Below are positions 45,012 through 53,891 of a DNA stretch of 64,000 nt, piece after piece. A model generated the notes under the pieces. The model saw nothing but the letters and a program-made list of their open reading frames with translations, did not search any database and was not told the origin of the DNA. Both the position numbers and the translations under genes were made by a program. Position 1 is the stretch's first letter. Every line of letters starts with the position of its first letter. The stretch spans positions 33,234 through 97,233 of the forward strand of contig JAIXHQ010000010.1 in assembly GCA_030145715.1 (NCBI GenBank), written 5' to 3'. Origin of the DNA: Sphingopyxis sp. (GTDB taxonomy: Bacteria > Pseudomonadota > Alphaproteobacteria > Sphingomonadales > Sphingomonadaceae).

Positions 45012-45709
45012 GCGCGGGGCGCGACATGCTGTGCGATACGGCGCGGGCTGTTTTCGCAGAGGCGGCGACGGCGGGGGTTGCGCCTGTTGAGGAAGCGGGC
45101 TTCGCGCTGTTGCTGGTGCCAGAGGAACATGGCGGTTTCGGTGGCGACTGGGGCGATGCGGACGCGGTGCTACGGATAGCAGGGGCAATGGTGCCCGATC
45201 TGCCGGTCGCCGACTTGATCGCGCGCCAAGCGGCGCTGCTTCCCGCGGCGGTCGTTAGCCTTATGGCGGGTGCCATGGGGCAGGCGCTGGCTTTGTCGAT
45301 TGACCATGTAAACAGCCGGCAGCAATTCGGGCGCCCATTGGCGAAGTTTCAGGCGGTGCAGCAATCGCTCTCGGTCATGGCGTGCGAGGTGCGGGCGGTG
45401 GAAGCCGCGGCGGCGGCGTTGGCGGTGCGGCTCGACGCGGTGAACATCGACCCATCCGCCGCGGGATTTGAAATTGCCTGTGCAAAGCTTCGCGCGAACC
45501 GGGCGGCGGGAATCGTCACGTCGATCGCGCATCAGGTGCATGGCGCGATCGGCTTTACCGAGGAATATGCGCTGCATCGCGTGACGATAGCGTTGATGCG
45601 CTGGCGCGGCGAACACGGTAATGATGCCCATTGGGCGGAAATTCTGGGACGCAAGGTTGCGCGCGCGGGCGGACGCGGCCTGTGGGAAACCCTGACTTCG
45701 CGCGGCTGA
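45008..45709 (+). CDS. Acyl-CoA dehydrogenase-like short partner subunit
   Basis: A 233-residue protein with acyl-CoA dehydrogenase C-terminal features: GQALALSIDHVNSRQQFGRP, KFQAVQQSLSVMACEV and HQVHGAIGFTEEYALHR. The middle beta-domain that binds much of FAD and substrate is lost, so it cannot work alone. ATG 45008 lies within the stop of the preceding gene (ATGA). The obvious reading is the partner of an alpha2-beta2 enzyme. Confidence 0.9.
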   Translation: MSAGRDMLCDTARAVFAEAATAGVAPVEEAGFALLLVPEEHGGFGGDWGDADAVLRIAGAMVPDLPVADLIARQAALLPAAVVSLMAGAMGQALALSIDHVNSRQQFGRPLAKFQAVQQSLSVMACEVRAVEAAAAALAVRLDAVNIDPSAAGFEIACAKLRANRAAGIVTSIAHQVHGAIGFTEEYALHRVTIALMRWRGEHGNDAHWAEILGRKVARAGGRGLWETLTSRG

Positions 45710-45711
45710 TG

Positions 45712-46842
45712 TCAGCGTAAGGCGCCCGCGTCCCTGAACCCCGCGATCGTCGCCGCATCATAACCAAGGTTCGTCAGCACCGCGTCGCTATCGGCACCGA
45801 CCACGGGCGCCGGGCGCGGGGTGTCGTTGACCGTCGCCGAATAGCGCGGCGCAGGGGCGGGCTGAATTGCGCCGCCGACGGTCAGGAAGGTTTCACGTTC
45901 GACATTGTGCGGATGCTGCGGCGCTTCGCCCAGCGACAGGATCGGCGCGAAACAGACGTCGGTCATTTCCATGATCGCGCACCATTCATCGCGGGTTTTC
46001 GTCGCAAAGATGGCGGCGAGTTTTTCCTTGAGCGGTTTCCATTGCGCGGAATCCAATTGCGCATCGAAATCGCTGTCGTCGGCCAGTCCGGTCTTTTCGC
46101 GCAGCAACGCATAAAATTGCGGCTCGATCGAGCCGATCGAGATGAACTTGCCATCGGAACAGGCGTAGCTGTCGTAAAAATGCGCCGCTCCGTCGAGCAT
46201 GTTGACGCCCGCCGCATCCTTGATCCGCCCGGCCGCAAGGAAGCCCCAGGTCATTCCGGCCAGCAGTGCCGAGCCATCGGTCATGGCACAGTCGATCACC
46301 TGCCCCTCGCCCGTGCGCGCGGCATGGACCAACGCGCTCGACATGCCGAACGCGAGCATCATGCCGCCGCCGCCGAAATCGCCAACATAATTCGCCGGCG
46401 GGACCGGCCTTTCACCGGCGCGCCCGATGCCATGCAGGACCCCCGACAGCGCGATATAGTTGATGTCATGGCCCGCCGCCTGCGCATAAGGGCCAAATTG
46501 TCCCCAGCCGGTCATGCGGCCATAGACCAGCCTGGGATTGTCGCCGAGCAGCACGTCGGGTCCAAGCCCAAGCCGTTCCATCACGCCGGGACGATAACCC
46601 TCGATGATCCCGTCCGCGCTTTTGCAAAGATCGCGCGCGATCTGCACCGCCTCCGGGTTTTTCATGTCGAGCACGATCGACGTGCGGTTGCGCGACAGCG
46701 GATCGCGCGGGTCCATAAAGCCGCCGGGACGATCGATCCGGATCACCTCGGCGCCATGGTCGGCCAGCATCATGCCGCAAAAGGGACCAGGACCGATCCC
46801 GGCGAATTCAATGATCCTGATACCTTTTAGCGGCCCGGCCAT
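45712..46842 (-). CDS. Alpha-methylacyl-CoA racemase-like, CaiB/BaiF family
   Basis: Class III CoA-transferase-fold enzyme, 376 residues. The pattern GPGPFCGMMLADHGAEVIRI, MTGWGQFGPYAQAAGHDINY (catalytic His) and NYVGDFGGGGMMLAFG (catalytic Asp) is typical of AMACR, which epimerises 2-methylacyl-CoA esters so that oxidation can proceed. A transferase role is the alternative. Its presence points to methyl-branched or sterol-like substrates for the cluster. Confidence 0.9.
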   Translation of the reverse strand: MAGPLKGIRIIEFAGIGPGPFCGMMLADHGAEVIRIDRPGGFMDPRDPLSRNRTSIVLDMKNPEAVQIARDLCKSADGIIEGYRPGVMERLGLGPDVLLGDNPRLVYGRMTGWGQFGPYAQAAGHDINYIALSGVLHGIGRAGERPVPPANYVGDFGGGGMMLAFGMSSALVHAARTGEGQVIDCAMTDGSALLAGMTWGFLAAGRIKDAAGVNMLDGAAHFYDSYACSDGKFISIGSIEPQFYALLREKTGLADDSDFDAQLDSAQWKPLKEKLAAIFATKTRDEWCAIMEMTDVCFAPILSLGEAPQHPHNVERETFLTVGGAIQPAPAPRYSATVNDTPRPAPVVGADSDAVLTNLGYDAATIAGFRDAGALR

Positions 46843-46858
46843 GTTACTCTCCCGTCGC

Positions 46859-48109
46859 TCAGATACGTTCGATGATGATCGCGGGCGCCATGCCGCCGGC
46901 GGCGCACATGGTCACCAGACCATAGCGACCGCCCGAACGTTCGAGTTCGTCGAGCGCCGTCCCGATCAGGATCGATCCGGTCGCGCCGATCGGATGGCCA
47001 AGAGCCATCGAGCCGCCGTTGATGTTCACCTTTTCACGGTCGAGATCGAGGTCGCGGATGAATTTTTCCGCGACGACCGAAAAGGCCTCGTTGATTTCCC
47101 ACACGTCGATGTCGTCCTTGGTCAGGCCCGCCTTTTCCAGCACCTTCTTTGCCGCCGGGACGGGGGCATTCAGCATCAGCGTCGGGTCGTCGCCGATGTT
47201 GGCATAGGCGACGATACGGGCGCGGGGCTTCAGGCCGTTTTTCTCAGCATATTCCTTTGACGTCAGCAGCACGGCAGCCGCGCCATCGACGACCCCGGAC
47301 GAATTGCCCGCATGGTGGAAATGCTGGATTTCAAGGTCGGGATAGCGGCGGTTGATCTGTTTGCGGAAGGTCATGCCGCCGCCGAGGTCGAAATCGGCGA
47401 GTGCTGCGAAACTGGGTTTCAGCGCGGCCAAGCCTTCGGCGGTCGTTTCGGGCCGGGGGAATTCCTCACGGTCCAGCGCGACGGTGCCATCGCGATTATA
47501 GACCGGGATGAGCGACTTGGCGAAACGGCCTTCCTTTATCGCGCGATCGGCGCGCTGCTGGCTGACCAGTGCGAGCGCGTCGAGATCTTCGCGGCTGATA
47601 CCTTCCAGCGTGGCGATCGCATCGCCGCACACGCCCTGGTTCGATTGCGGGTGCAGTTCGTCGAGTGCCTGATGACCCGAACCCATCATGCGCGGCGGCA
47701 GCCCGGCATTCGCCTGCTCGGCGGCAAAGGTCGTCGTATAGCTCATCATTTCGGTGCCGCCGGCGATGACGCAATCCTCCATGCCCGACATGACGGTGGC
47801 GGCCGCAAAATTGACCGCGCTGATGCCGCCGCCGCAGAAACGGTCGAGCGTCGTGCCGCTGGCGGTAATGTCATAGCCGGCGGACAGCGCCGCCATGCGG
47901 CCAAGGTCGCCGCCCTGCTTGCCGTTCTGCGAGGACGTCGACCAGATGATGTCATCGACGGTCGCGGTGTCGAGATTGTTTCGGTCGCGGATCGCGGCGA
48001 GAACGGTGGCGGCGAGGTGCTGCGGATGAAGGTGGGACAGCGCGCCCTTACCGGGTTTGCCGCCTCCGCGCGGGGTGCGAACGGCGTCGATGATATAGGC
48101 TTCGGCCAT
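46859..48109 (-). CDS. Acetyl-CoA C-acetyltransferase (thiolase)
   Basis: Thiolytic cleavage of 3-oxoacyl-CoA, 416 residues. The acylated cysteine is Cys92 in LDRFCGGGISAVN. The histidines are in INEAFSVVAEKF (Asn-Glu-Ala-Phe loop) and GHPIGATGSILIG, and the second cysteine in VTMCAAGGMA. It lies 16 bases upstream of the racemase gene on the same strand, so the two are cotranscribed. The thiolase and the SDR upstream provide the last steps of a beta-oxidation round. Confidence 0.95.
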   Translation of the reverse strand: MAEAYIIDAVRTPRGGGKPGKGALSHLHPQHLAATVLAAIRDRNNLDTATVDDIIWSTSSQNGKQGGDLGRMAALSAGYDITASGTTLDRFCGGGISAVNFAAATVMSGMEDCVIAGGTEMMSYTTTFAAEQANAGLPPRMMGSGHQALDELHPQSNQGVCGDAIATLEGISREDLDALALVSQQRADRAIKEGRFAKSLIPVYNRDGTVALDREEFPRPETTAEGLAALKPSFAALADFDLGGGMTFRKQINRRYPDLEIQHFHHAGNSSGVVDGAAAVLLTSKEYAEKNGLKPRARIVAYANIGDDPTLMLNAPVPAAKKVLEKAGLTKDDIDVWEINEAFSVVAEKFIRDLDLDREKVNINGGSMALGHPIGATGSILIGTALDELERSGGRYGLVTMCAAGGMAPAIIIERI

Positions 48110-48176
48110 GGGAGTTTCCTTTCACGGGGATATTCGAAAATAGCTGTCTGTCGACAGGGGAGCTTGGGTGTGGACG

Positions 48177-48959
48177 TTATCGCGGTGCCATCCGGATCGC
48201 GCCGTCAAGGCGCACGGCCTGTCCGTTGAAATAGGTGTTGCGTACCATCTCCATCGCCAGGCTGGCGTATTCCTCGGCCTTTCCAAGGCGTTTGGGGAAG
48301 GGGACGGACGCTTCCAGGCTTTCCTTCACTTTCGGGTTCATGCCGTTCAGCAACGGCGTGCCGAACACACCCGGCATGATGGAATTCACGCGGATGCCCA
48401 GGTCCATCAGGTCGCGGGCCATCGGTAGGACGAGGCCATTTACCCCTGCCTTTGCCGATCCATAGATGACCTGACCGATCTGGCCGTCCTGCGCCGCGAC
48501 CGATGCGGTCAGAACGATCGTGCCGCGTTCCCCATCCTCCAGTTCGGCAAGGGTCGCCATCCCTTCGGCCGCGATCGATGCGACACGGTAGCTTGCGGTC
48601 AATATGCCTTCGACGCCGAAGGCATAGTCTTCGGTCGGCGTGCGGCGGAACGTACCCGTATCCTTGTTGTAGGAAAGCGTTTTGCCGCGACGCGACGTCA
48701 TCGCGCAGTGAATGCAGATACGTTCCTGTCCATGCGCGGCGCGCGCCTTTGCATAGCCGTCGAGAACCGACTGTTCGTCGGTTATGTCGACATGGGCGAA
48801 CAGGCCGCCGATCGAGGCCGCGACTTCCTCGCCCAGCGCATCGTTGATGTCAAAGATCGTGACCTTGACGCCGGCCGCGGCCAAGGCTTCGGCAGTTGCC
48901 CGGCCAAGGCCGGAGGCGCCGCCGGTGACGACGGCGGCAGTATTGGAATCGAGTTTCAT
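48177..48959 (-). CDS. Short-chain dehydrogenase, 3-hydroxyacyl-CoA dehydrogenase type
   Basis: NAD-dependent oxidoreductase, 260 residues. The nucleotide motif is VVTGGASGLGRATAEAL; the catalytic Ser lies in VLTASVAAQDGQIGQ and Tyr-Lys in VIYGSAKAGVNGL. The NSIMPGVFGTPLLNGMNPKV stretch matches 17-beta-HSD10/FabG-like hydroxyacyl-CoA dehydrogenases. It probably oxidises the hydroxyacyl-CoA made by a hydratase of this cluster. Confidence 0.92.
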   Translation of the reverse strand: MKLDSNTAAVVTGGASGLGRATAEALAAAGVKVTIFDINDALGEEVAASIGGLFAHVDITDEQSVLDGYAKARAAHGQERICIHCAMTSRRGKTLSYNKDTGTFRRTPTEDYAFGVEGILTASYRVASIAAEGMATLAELEDGERGTIVLTASVAAQDGQIGQVIYGSAKAGVNGLVLPMARDLMDLGIRVNSIMPGVFGTPLLNGMNPKVKESLEASVPFPKRLGKAEEYASLAMEMVRNTYFNGQAVRLDGAIRMAPR

Positions 48960-48971
48960 GGGGAGGCTCCT

Positions 48972-50177
48972 TCAGGCGGGTATCTGGTTGAATGCTATGC
49001 CCTTGTCCGGGCGATGGTCTTGCGGCAGTCCGAGGACCTTTTCCGCTATTGTATTGAGCAGCGTTTCGTCCGACCCCCCCGCAATGCGGCCGGTCGGCGC
49101 GTTGATCCAGCTCGACGCCCAATCCTCTTTTGGCGAGGCATGTTGGTCGAACGGAAACGCATCGCTGCCTTGCAGGTCGAGCGCCAGTTCGGACAGCTTT
49201 TGCCGCGACCGCACGGCGACCAGCTTGTTCAGCGAGCCTTCGGGGCCGGGCATCATGCCCGCCTGCATCATCAACCGCGCGCGGACGTTGATCGAATCGA
49301 GTCCCGCGCGCATCGCATGGTTGCGGGCGATCTGTTGTCGGATGCGACCGTCCTCGATCGCCGGGCGACTGTTGAGCCTGACGTTCTTTGCCAGTTCGAC
49401 AAACAGGTCGAGGTGCGGGCCGAAACCCGCGCTGTCGGTCGCGACATAGCGTTCGATCATCAGGGTTGCGATCGCGACCGCAAAGCCGCCGCCAACCGGC
49501 GACATGCGATGATCGTCGCCGATCTTCACATCGTCAAAGAAGACCTCGTTCACATGACTGTCGCCGCCGGCGAGCCTGATCGGCCGCACCGTCACGCCGG
49601 GCGCCTTCATATCGACCCAGAAATAGGTGAGGCCCTTATGCTTTGGGACGGTCGGGTCGGTTCGCACGATGATGACGCCATAGTCGCTGTAATGCGCCCA
49701 GCTTGTCCATACTTTCTGGCCGTTGATCTTCCATCCGTTGCCGTCGGGTTCGGCCTTGGTTCGCAGGCCCGCAAGGTCCGATCCGCCCGATGGTTCGGAA
49801 AAAAGCTGGCACCAGATTTCCTCGCCCCGAAGCGCCTTCAAAACGCGCTCCTTGACGAATTCCTTGTCGCTGCCGAACTGCATCAGCACGGGCACGGGCA
49901 TCCCCAGGGAGATGCCGAAATAAAAATTCGGAAAGCCGTGTTTCATCTCTTCGGCGTCGAAGGTCACTTTTTCCAGGTGGCCAAGACCCTGGCCGCCATA
50001 TTCGGTCGGCCAGTTGATCCCGGCATATCCCGCGTCGAACTTCGCCCGTTGATAGCGGCGTCCAAGCGCCAGATCCTCTGCTTCGGACAGGCCCTTGCGC
50101 GCATCGCGGCCAAAGGTCGGCGCCACCGACCGGAGCCAGGCGGCGGCGGTGGCGCGATAGGTGTCGATGTCGCTCAT
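48972..50177 (-). CDS. Acyl-CoA dehydrogenase, second pair, first subunit
   Basis: FAD dehydrogenase of 401 residues. Key blocks: GYAGINWPTEYGGQGLG, QLFSEPSGGSDLAGLRT, KINGQKVWTSWAHYSDYG and the C-terminal GGSDETLLNTIAEKVLGLP. The GGSDETLLN end is typical of FadE-type enzymes acting on bulky substrates. Its ATG overlaps the stop of the upstream acyl-CoA dehydrogenase by 4 bases, marking a heteromeric pair. Confidence 0.93.
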   Translation of the reverse strand: MSDIDTYRATAAAWLRSVAPTFGRDARKGLSEAEDLALGRRYQRAKFDAGYAGINWPTEYGGQGLGHLEKVTFDAEEMKHGFPNFYFGISLGMPVPVLMQFGSDKEFVKERVLKALRGEEIWCQLFSEPSGGSDLAGLRTKAEPDGNGWKINGQKVWTSWAHYSDYGVIIVRTDPTVPKHKGLTYFWVDMKAPGVTVRPIRLAGGDSHVNEVFFDDVKIGDDHRMSPVGGGFAVAIATLMIERYVATDSAGFGPHLDLFVELAKNVRLNSRPAIEDGRIRQQIARNHAMRAGLDSINVRARLMMQAGMMPGPEGSLNKLVAVRSRQKLSELALDLQGSDAFPFDQHASPKEDWASSWINAPTGRIAGGSDETLLNTIAEKVLGLPQDHRPDKGIAFNQIPA

Positions 50178-51268
50178 GCCGCTTCTCCCGCAAGCTGGTC
50201 GACCAGCACATCTTCCCAGAACAGGCTGCTCCCCTGTTCGATCGCAAGGCTGCGCGCGCGCCGCATGTGAAGGTGCAGGCCGATTTCCCACGTCACCCCG
50301 ATGCCACCGTGAATCTGGATGCAATCGCGCGCGGCGGTGTCATAGGCCTCCGTCGCCGACAGGCGGGCGGCGGCGGCGGCGGTGATGAAATCGGCGGCGT
50401 CTTCGCGGGCCGCGGCATGGATGCAGTTTGCCCGCGCCAGTTCGACAAGGCCGTAAAGCTCGGCGATCCGATGCTTGACCGACTGGAACGCGCCGATCGG
50501 CTGGCCGAACGCCTTGCGCGTCAAGGCATAGTCGCGGGCGATTTCCATCAGCACCTCGGCACCGCCGGTCTGTTCGTGCGCGGTCACGACGGACTGCAAC
50601 GCCAATATGCGAAGCGCGGCGTCCCGCGCGGTGCTGCCGACCGCCAGCGTGTCGGCGGCTACGCCCGAAAAGCGGAGGTCCGCGATCAGGCGACTGTTGT
50701 CGAAACTCGGGACGGCGATACGCTCCGCGCCCTGAAGATCTACGAGCGCCAGCACCGGCATACCGGGACCATTGGCAAAGACGACGGCGACATCCGCCGC
50801 GATCCCGGCGGCAACGCCGCGCACCGTGCCGTCGAGCCTGTCGCCGGTGATGGTCATGTCGGGGCGGACCGGAAGCGGATCGGCACCGGCGGCAAAAGCG
50901 ACGGCGCCGATCGCCTCGCCACTCGACAGGCCGGGCAGCCAGCGCGCCTTTTGCGCTTCGGAACCGAAAAGCTCGATCGCCTTGGCCGCGCCAAAGCTGG
51001 AGGTCAGGAACGGCGCGCCGCTGATGCTGCGCCCGGCCTGATGCGCGATCAGGCCGAGTTCGATCAGTCCCAGTCCCAGGCCGCCATGGGGTTCGGGCAG
51101 GGCCAGCGCGGTCCAGCCCTGTTCCTTTGCGATATTCCAAAAGGGGCGGTGATAGTCGCCGACGGTTTCAAGAAGCGGCAACAGCGCGTCCTTGCTGATT
51201 CGCGCCTCCAGAACGCGCCGCGATTCGGTCGCGATCGCCTGTTGCCCTTCGTCATAGAGGATGGTCAT
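50174..51268 (-). CDS. Acyl-CoA dehydrogenase, second pair, partner subunit
   Basis: A 364-residue acyl-CoA dehydrogenase-like protein. The N-terminal helical domain is present (WTALALPEPHGGLGLGLIEL), but the central part is degenerate: the usual SEPGAGSD segment reads AAGADPLPVRPD, so FAD or substrate binding there is likely lost. The C-terminal domain keeps YALTRKAFGQPIGAFQSVKH and CIQIHGGIGVTWEIGLHLH. First gene of a five-gene minus-strand run, 49 bases behind the palindrome at 51317. Confidence 0.92.
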   Translation of the reverse strand: MTILYDEGQQAIATESRRVLEARISKDALLPLLETVGDYHRPFWNIAKEQGWTALALPEPHGGLGLGLIELGLIAHQAGRSISGAPFLTSSFGAAKAIELFGSEAQKARWLPGLSSGEAIGAVAFAAGADPLPVRPDMTITGDRLDGTVRGVAAGIAADVAVVFANGPGMPVLALVDLQGAERIAVPSFDNSRLIADLRFSGVAADTLAVGSTARDAALRILALQSVVTAHEQTGGAEVLMEIARDYALTRKAFGQPIGAFQSVKHRIAELYGLVELARANCIHAAAREDAADFITAAAAARLSATEAYDTAARDCIQIHGGIGVTWEIGLHLHMRRARSLAIEQGSSLFWEDVLVDQLAGEAA

Positions 51269-51316
51269 CGATATACCCGTCCTTCTCCCGTCCTATTCCG
51301 CTCAATGAACCGGACG

Positions 51317-51332
51317 TTGACGTAAGCGTCAA
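51317..51332. promoter_or_regulatory. Palindrome upstream of acyl-CoA dehydrogenase operon
   Basis: TTGACG (51317-51322) and CGTCAA (51327-51332) flank TAAG, 49 bases before the operon start. The core TTGACGT-nn-GCGTCAA resembles the site at 471-492 (TTTACGT-nn-ACGTAAA). The 307-base spacer 51269-51575 shows no gene besides this site and the ribosome site of the next gene. Confidence 0.55.
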
Positions 51333-51575
51333 GTTATTTCATGGATTGCCGCGAAGATGCCGTAAGGGCACGGCGGCAGAAGGGGTTGAAGGCCGCGGGC
51401 TGGTGGCGGCGCCGAAGCCGACGCCATCGTCGATCAGCGGCTCGCATCGCTTCGGGCCTGAATTGCCTCGCAAGCTGGCGCGGCGCGTCCGCTTCCGATA
51501 TGCAGCCCGCTATCGTAACGCGGTCATGTCGAAACGCGCCGGCGCCCGTGCCGGTCGGCGCGGCAAGGGGGATTT

Positions 51576-52679
51576 TTGAGCCTCATAGAATATAAGGGTT
51601 TTGGCGGTGTTCGTCTGTCGGCCGACTTGCTGGGCGACGATAATGATCCCGCCGTTCTGTTGATTCCCGATCCCGCACAGGGGCGTGCCGCCTTGCGCGA
51701 TGTCGCCGACGCCCTGGTGCTTTCCGGGCGGCGGGTGGTCAACCTCGACCTGCGCGAATCGCCGGCCGATGACGCCCGTCCCGATACGCTGGTCGCGCAT
51801 GTCGAGGATGTTCGGCTGGTCCTGGCGCAAATGGGTTCGCGGCCGATGGTGGTGGCGGCGCGGCGGGGCGGCTGGATCGCCGCGCGCGCGCTGGCGCCCG
51901 ATGGCGCTCATCTGGCGGCCGGGCTGGTCCTGATCGACATGCCGATGAACGAAGACGCCCTCGCGGCAGAGATGGCGGGCCGCCTTGTCGTGCCGACGCT
52001 CGTCGTGCGCGGCGGCTTTGCGGCGGCGCATTGCAGCGCCGCAACCGACGCTTTCGATGCAGCCTTGCCGCTGGGCGAAAGTATCACGATCGAGGAATAT
52101 GACGGGACGCCGGACGCCGACCGCATCGAAGCTTTATTGGGACAACTCCTCGAATTTCTCGAACGACGCCAACCCCGCGAGGCGATGGAGTTTCAGGCCG
52201 GGTCCGATCCGCGCACGTTGCGCGATGCGATGGGTTGCTTTGCGACCGGCGTGACGATCGTGACGGCGCTCGATCCCGCCGGAGCGCCCGTAGGCCTGAC
52301 CGCGAACAGCTTTACCTCTGTCTCGCTCGATCCGCCGCTGCTCCTTGTCTGTATCGCCAATTCGGGCGGAACAGCTCCCATGCTTCGCGAAGCGGCGCAT
52401 TTCGGGGTGAACGTCCTGCAGATCGGTCAACAGCCCGCGTCCAACCGTTTTGCGACGCGCGGCGAGGATCGGTTCGCCAACCTGCCCTGGGCGCCGGGGC
52501 AGACCGGTGTGCCGTTGCTGGGAAGCTCGCTGGTATCGTTCGAGTGCGAGCGCGAGGCCGTCCACGAAGCAGGCGATCATTATATCCTTGTCGGCCGCGT
52601 CGTGCGGGCCCAGTTCGAACCGCACCGCGACCCGTTGCTATATTTTCGCGGTAAATATCGCCGTCTGCATTTCGCCTGA
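51576..52679 (+). CDS. Degenerate alpha/beta hydrolase fused to a flavin reductase
   Basis: A 367-residue two-part protein. Residues 1-203 look like an alpha/beta hydrolase (LLGDDNDPAVLLIPDPAQGR, VVNLDLRESP, LVLIDMPMNEDAL), but the nucleophile elbow reads VVAARRGGW, with Arg96 where serine belongs, so it is probably not catalytic. Residues 204-367 are a flavin reductase-like FMN domain: LRDAMGCFATGVTIVTALDP, LTANSFTSVSLDPPLLLVC and EAGDHYILVGRV. The start is TTG 51576 behind AAGGGGGA. Met204 could serve as an internal start. Might supply reduced flavin to a monooxygenase. Confidence 0.85.
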   Translation: MSLIEYKGFGGVRLSADLLGDDNDPAVLLIPDPAQGRAALRDVADALVLSGRRVVNLDLRESPADDARPDTLVAHVEDVRLVLAQMGSRPMVVAARRGGWIAARALAPDGAHLAAGLVLIDMPMNEDALAAEMAGRLVVPTLVVRGGFAAAHCSAATDAFDAALPLGESITIEEYDGTPDADRIEALLGQLLEFLERRQPREAMEFQAGSDPRTLRDAMGCFATGVTIVTALDPAGAPVGLTANSFTSVSLDPPLLLVCIANSGGTAPMLREAAHFGVNVLQIGQQPASNRFATRGEDRFANLPWAPGQTGVPLLGSSLVSFECEREAVHEAGDHYILVGRVVRAQFEPHRDPLLYFRGKYRRLHFA

Positions 52680-52693
52680 CGTCGGGGCCGTCG

Positions 52694-53887
52694 TCACCCC
52701 GCAAGGACCCATGGCGACAGGCCGAGCGCCAGCAGGATCAGCGCGGCCGACGGATAGGCCCACCAGCCGATCCCCTTTTGCGCGGTGGCCAGCAACGCTG
52801 CCTCCGCCGAAAGCCGCCTTGCATAGATAATCACCCCGGTGATCGACAGTCCGGTAAGGGCCAGTCCGAACAGGAACCAGATCGCCTTGGTCCACAAGCT
52901 TCCGAACGTGCCGAAATGCAGCGGATCGGCCATCTCCGAAATGCGCTGGTGCAGCGACAGTTGATCGCCGCGCATCACCGCAATCGGCGCCGCGCGGTCG
53001 GGGCTCAGCCAGACGGCATTGCCGCCGTCGGTGACCAGCCAGGCGCGTTCCTGACCGGTAAAGCCGACCCCGGCAAAATAGCCCGACGGATATTGCACGG
53101 CACGAATATCGAGCGCCGGAAATGCCGCGCGCGCGCGTTCAACCATGGCGTCGAGCGCCGCGCCGGTCGGCATGACGTCCGCCACCTGCGCGGCATCGGC
53201 CGCGACAGGCGCCATGTCGGGCGCGCGGGCGGCAACTAGTTCCGCAAGATACCAGAATCCGGTCAGCGACATCAGCGCGACGAACCAGAGCGACCACAGC
53301 CCGAGCAGACGGTGCATATCGCCCATCCAACGGCGTTGCCCGCCGCCGCGCGGCAGCTTGAGGAAACCGCGCCACCATTTTTTATATGTGACGAGTCCGG
53401 TGACGAGCGACGCCATGAGGACGAAGCTGATCGAAGTGACGATGGGGATGCCGATCGCGAGCGGCAGCATCAGCCGACGGTGAAGGTCGCGGAGGAACCG
53501 CTGAATGCTGCCAAAACCCGCGACGCGGTTGACCCGGCCCGACGCCGGATCGACCAACACGCGGTGCAGTCGCTTGTCGGGGCCGCGTACGACCGCCGTC
53601 GTCGCGAACCACGGATCGGGTCCCCGCTGGATGGTCAGGATGGTGCCTTGGGGAACCGCCGTCGCCACATTGGCGGCGATGGTTCCCCAGGACGCGGGGG
53701 CGGGGGCGCTGGGGCTGGCGCGCATGGCCGGGTCGATCGCCCAGTCAAGTTCGTGGCCGATCACGGCGAGCGTGCCCGAGAGGAACACGAAGCTCGCCAG
53801 GACCGAAAGTTTGAGGCCGACCCAGGCATGAACGCGCCACCAGCGCGACCGACCTTTCGGCCGGGACCGTTCCGTGCGCGCGCTCAC
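52694..53887 (-). CDS. PepSY-associated membrane protein, iron-uptake partner
   Basis: Inner-membrane protein of 397 residues from a GTG at 53887. An N-terminal helix (LKLSVLASFVFLSGTLAVIG) is followed by a periplasmic PepSY part, two central helices (AIGIPIVTSISFVLMASLV and LLGLWSLWFVALMSLTGFWY), a second PepSY region and C-terminal helices (AIWFLFGLALTGLSITGVII). It begins 4 bases after the siderophore receptor. Relatives (PiuB/FoxB-like) help reduce or release iron from imported siderophores. Confidence 0.88.
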   Translation of the reverse strand: MSARTERSRPKGRSRWWRVHAWVGLKLSVLASFVFLSGTLAVIGHELDWAIDPAMRASPSAPAPASWGTIAANVATAVPQGTILTIQRGPDPWFATTAVVRGPDKRLHRVLVDPASGRVNRVAGFGSIQRFLRDLHRRLMLPLAIGIPIVTSISFVLMASLVTGLVTYKKWWRGFLKLPRGGGQRRWMGDMHRLLGLWSLWFVALMSLTGFWYLAELVAARAPDMAPVAADAAQVADVMPTGAALDAMVERARAAFPALDIRAVQYPSGYFAGVGFTGQERAWLVTDGGNAVWLSPDRAAPIAVMRGDQLSLHQRISEMADPLHFGTFGSLWTKAIWFLFGLALTGLSITGVIIYARRLSAEAALLATAQKGIGWWAYPSAALILLALGLSPWVLAG

Positions 53888-53891
53888 CGAT

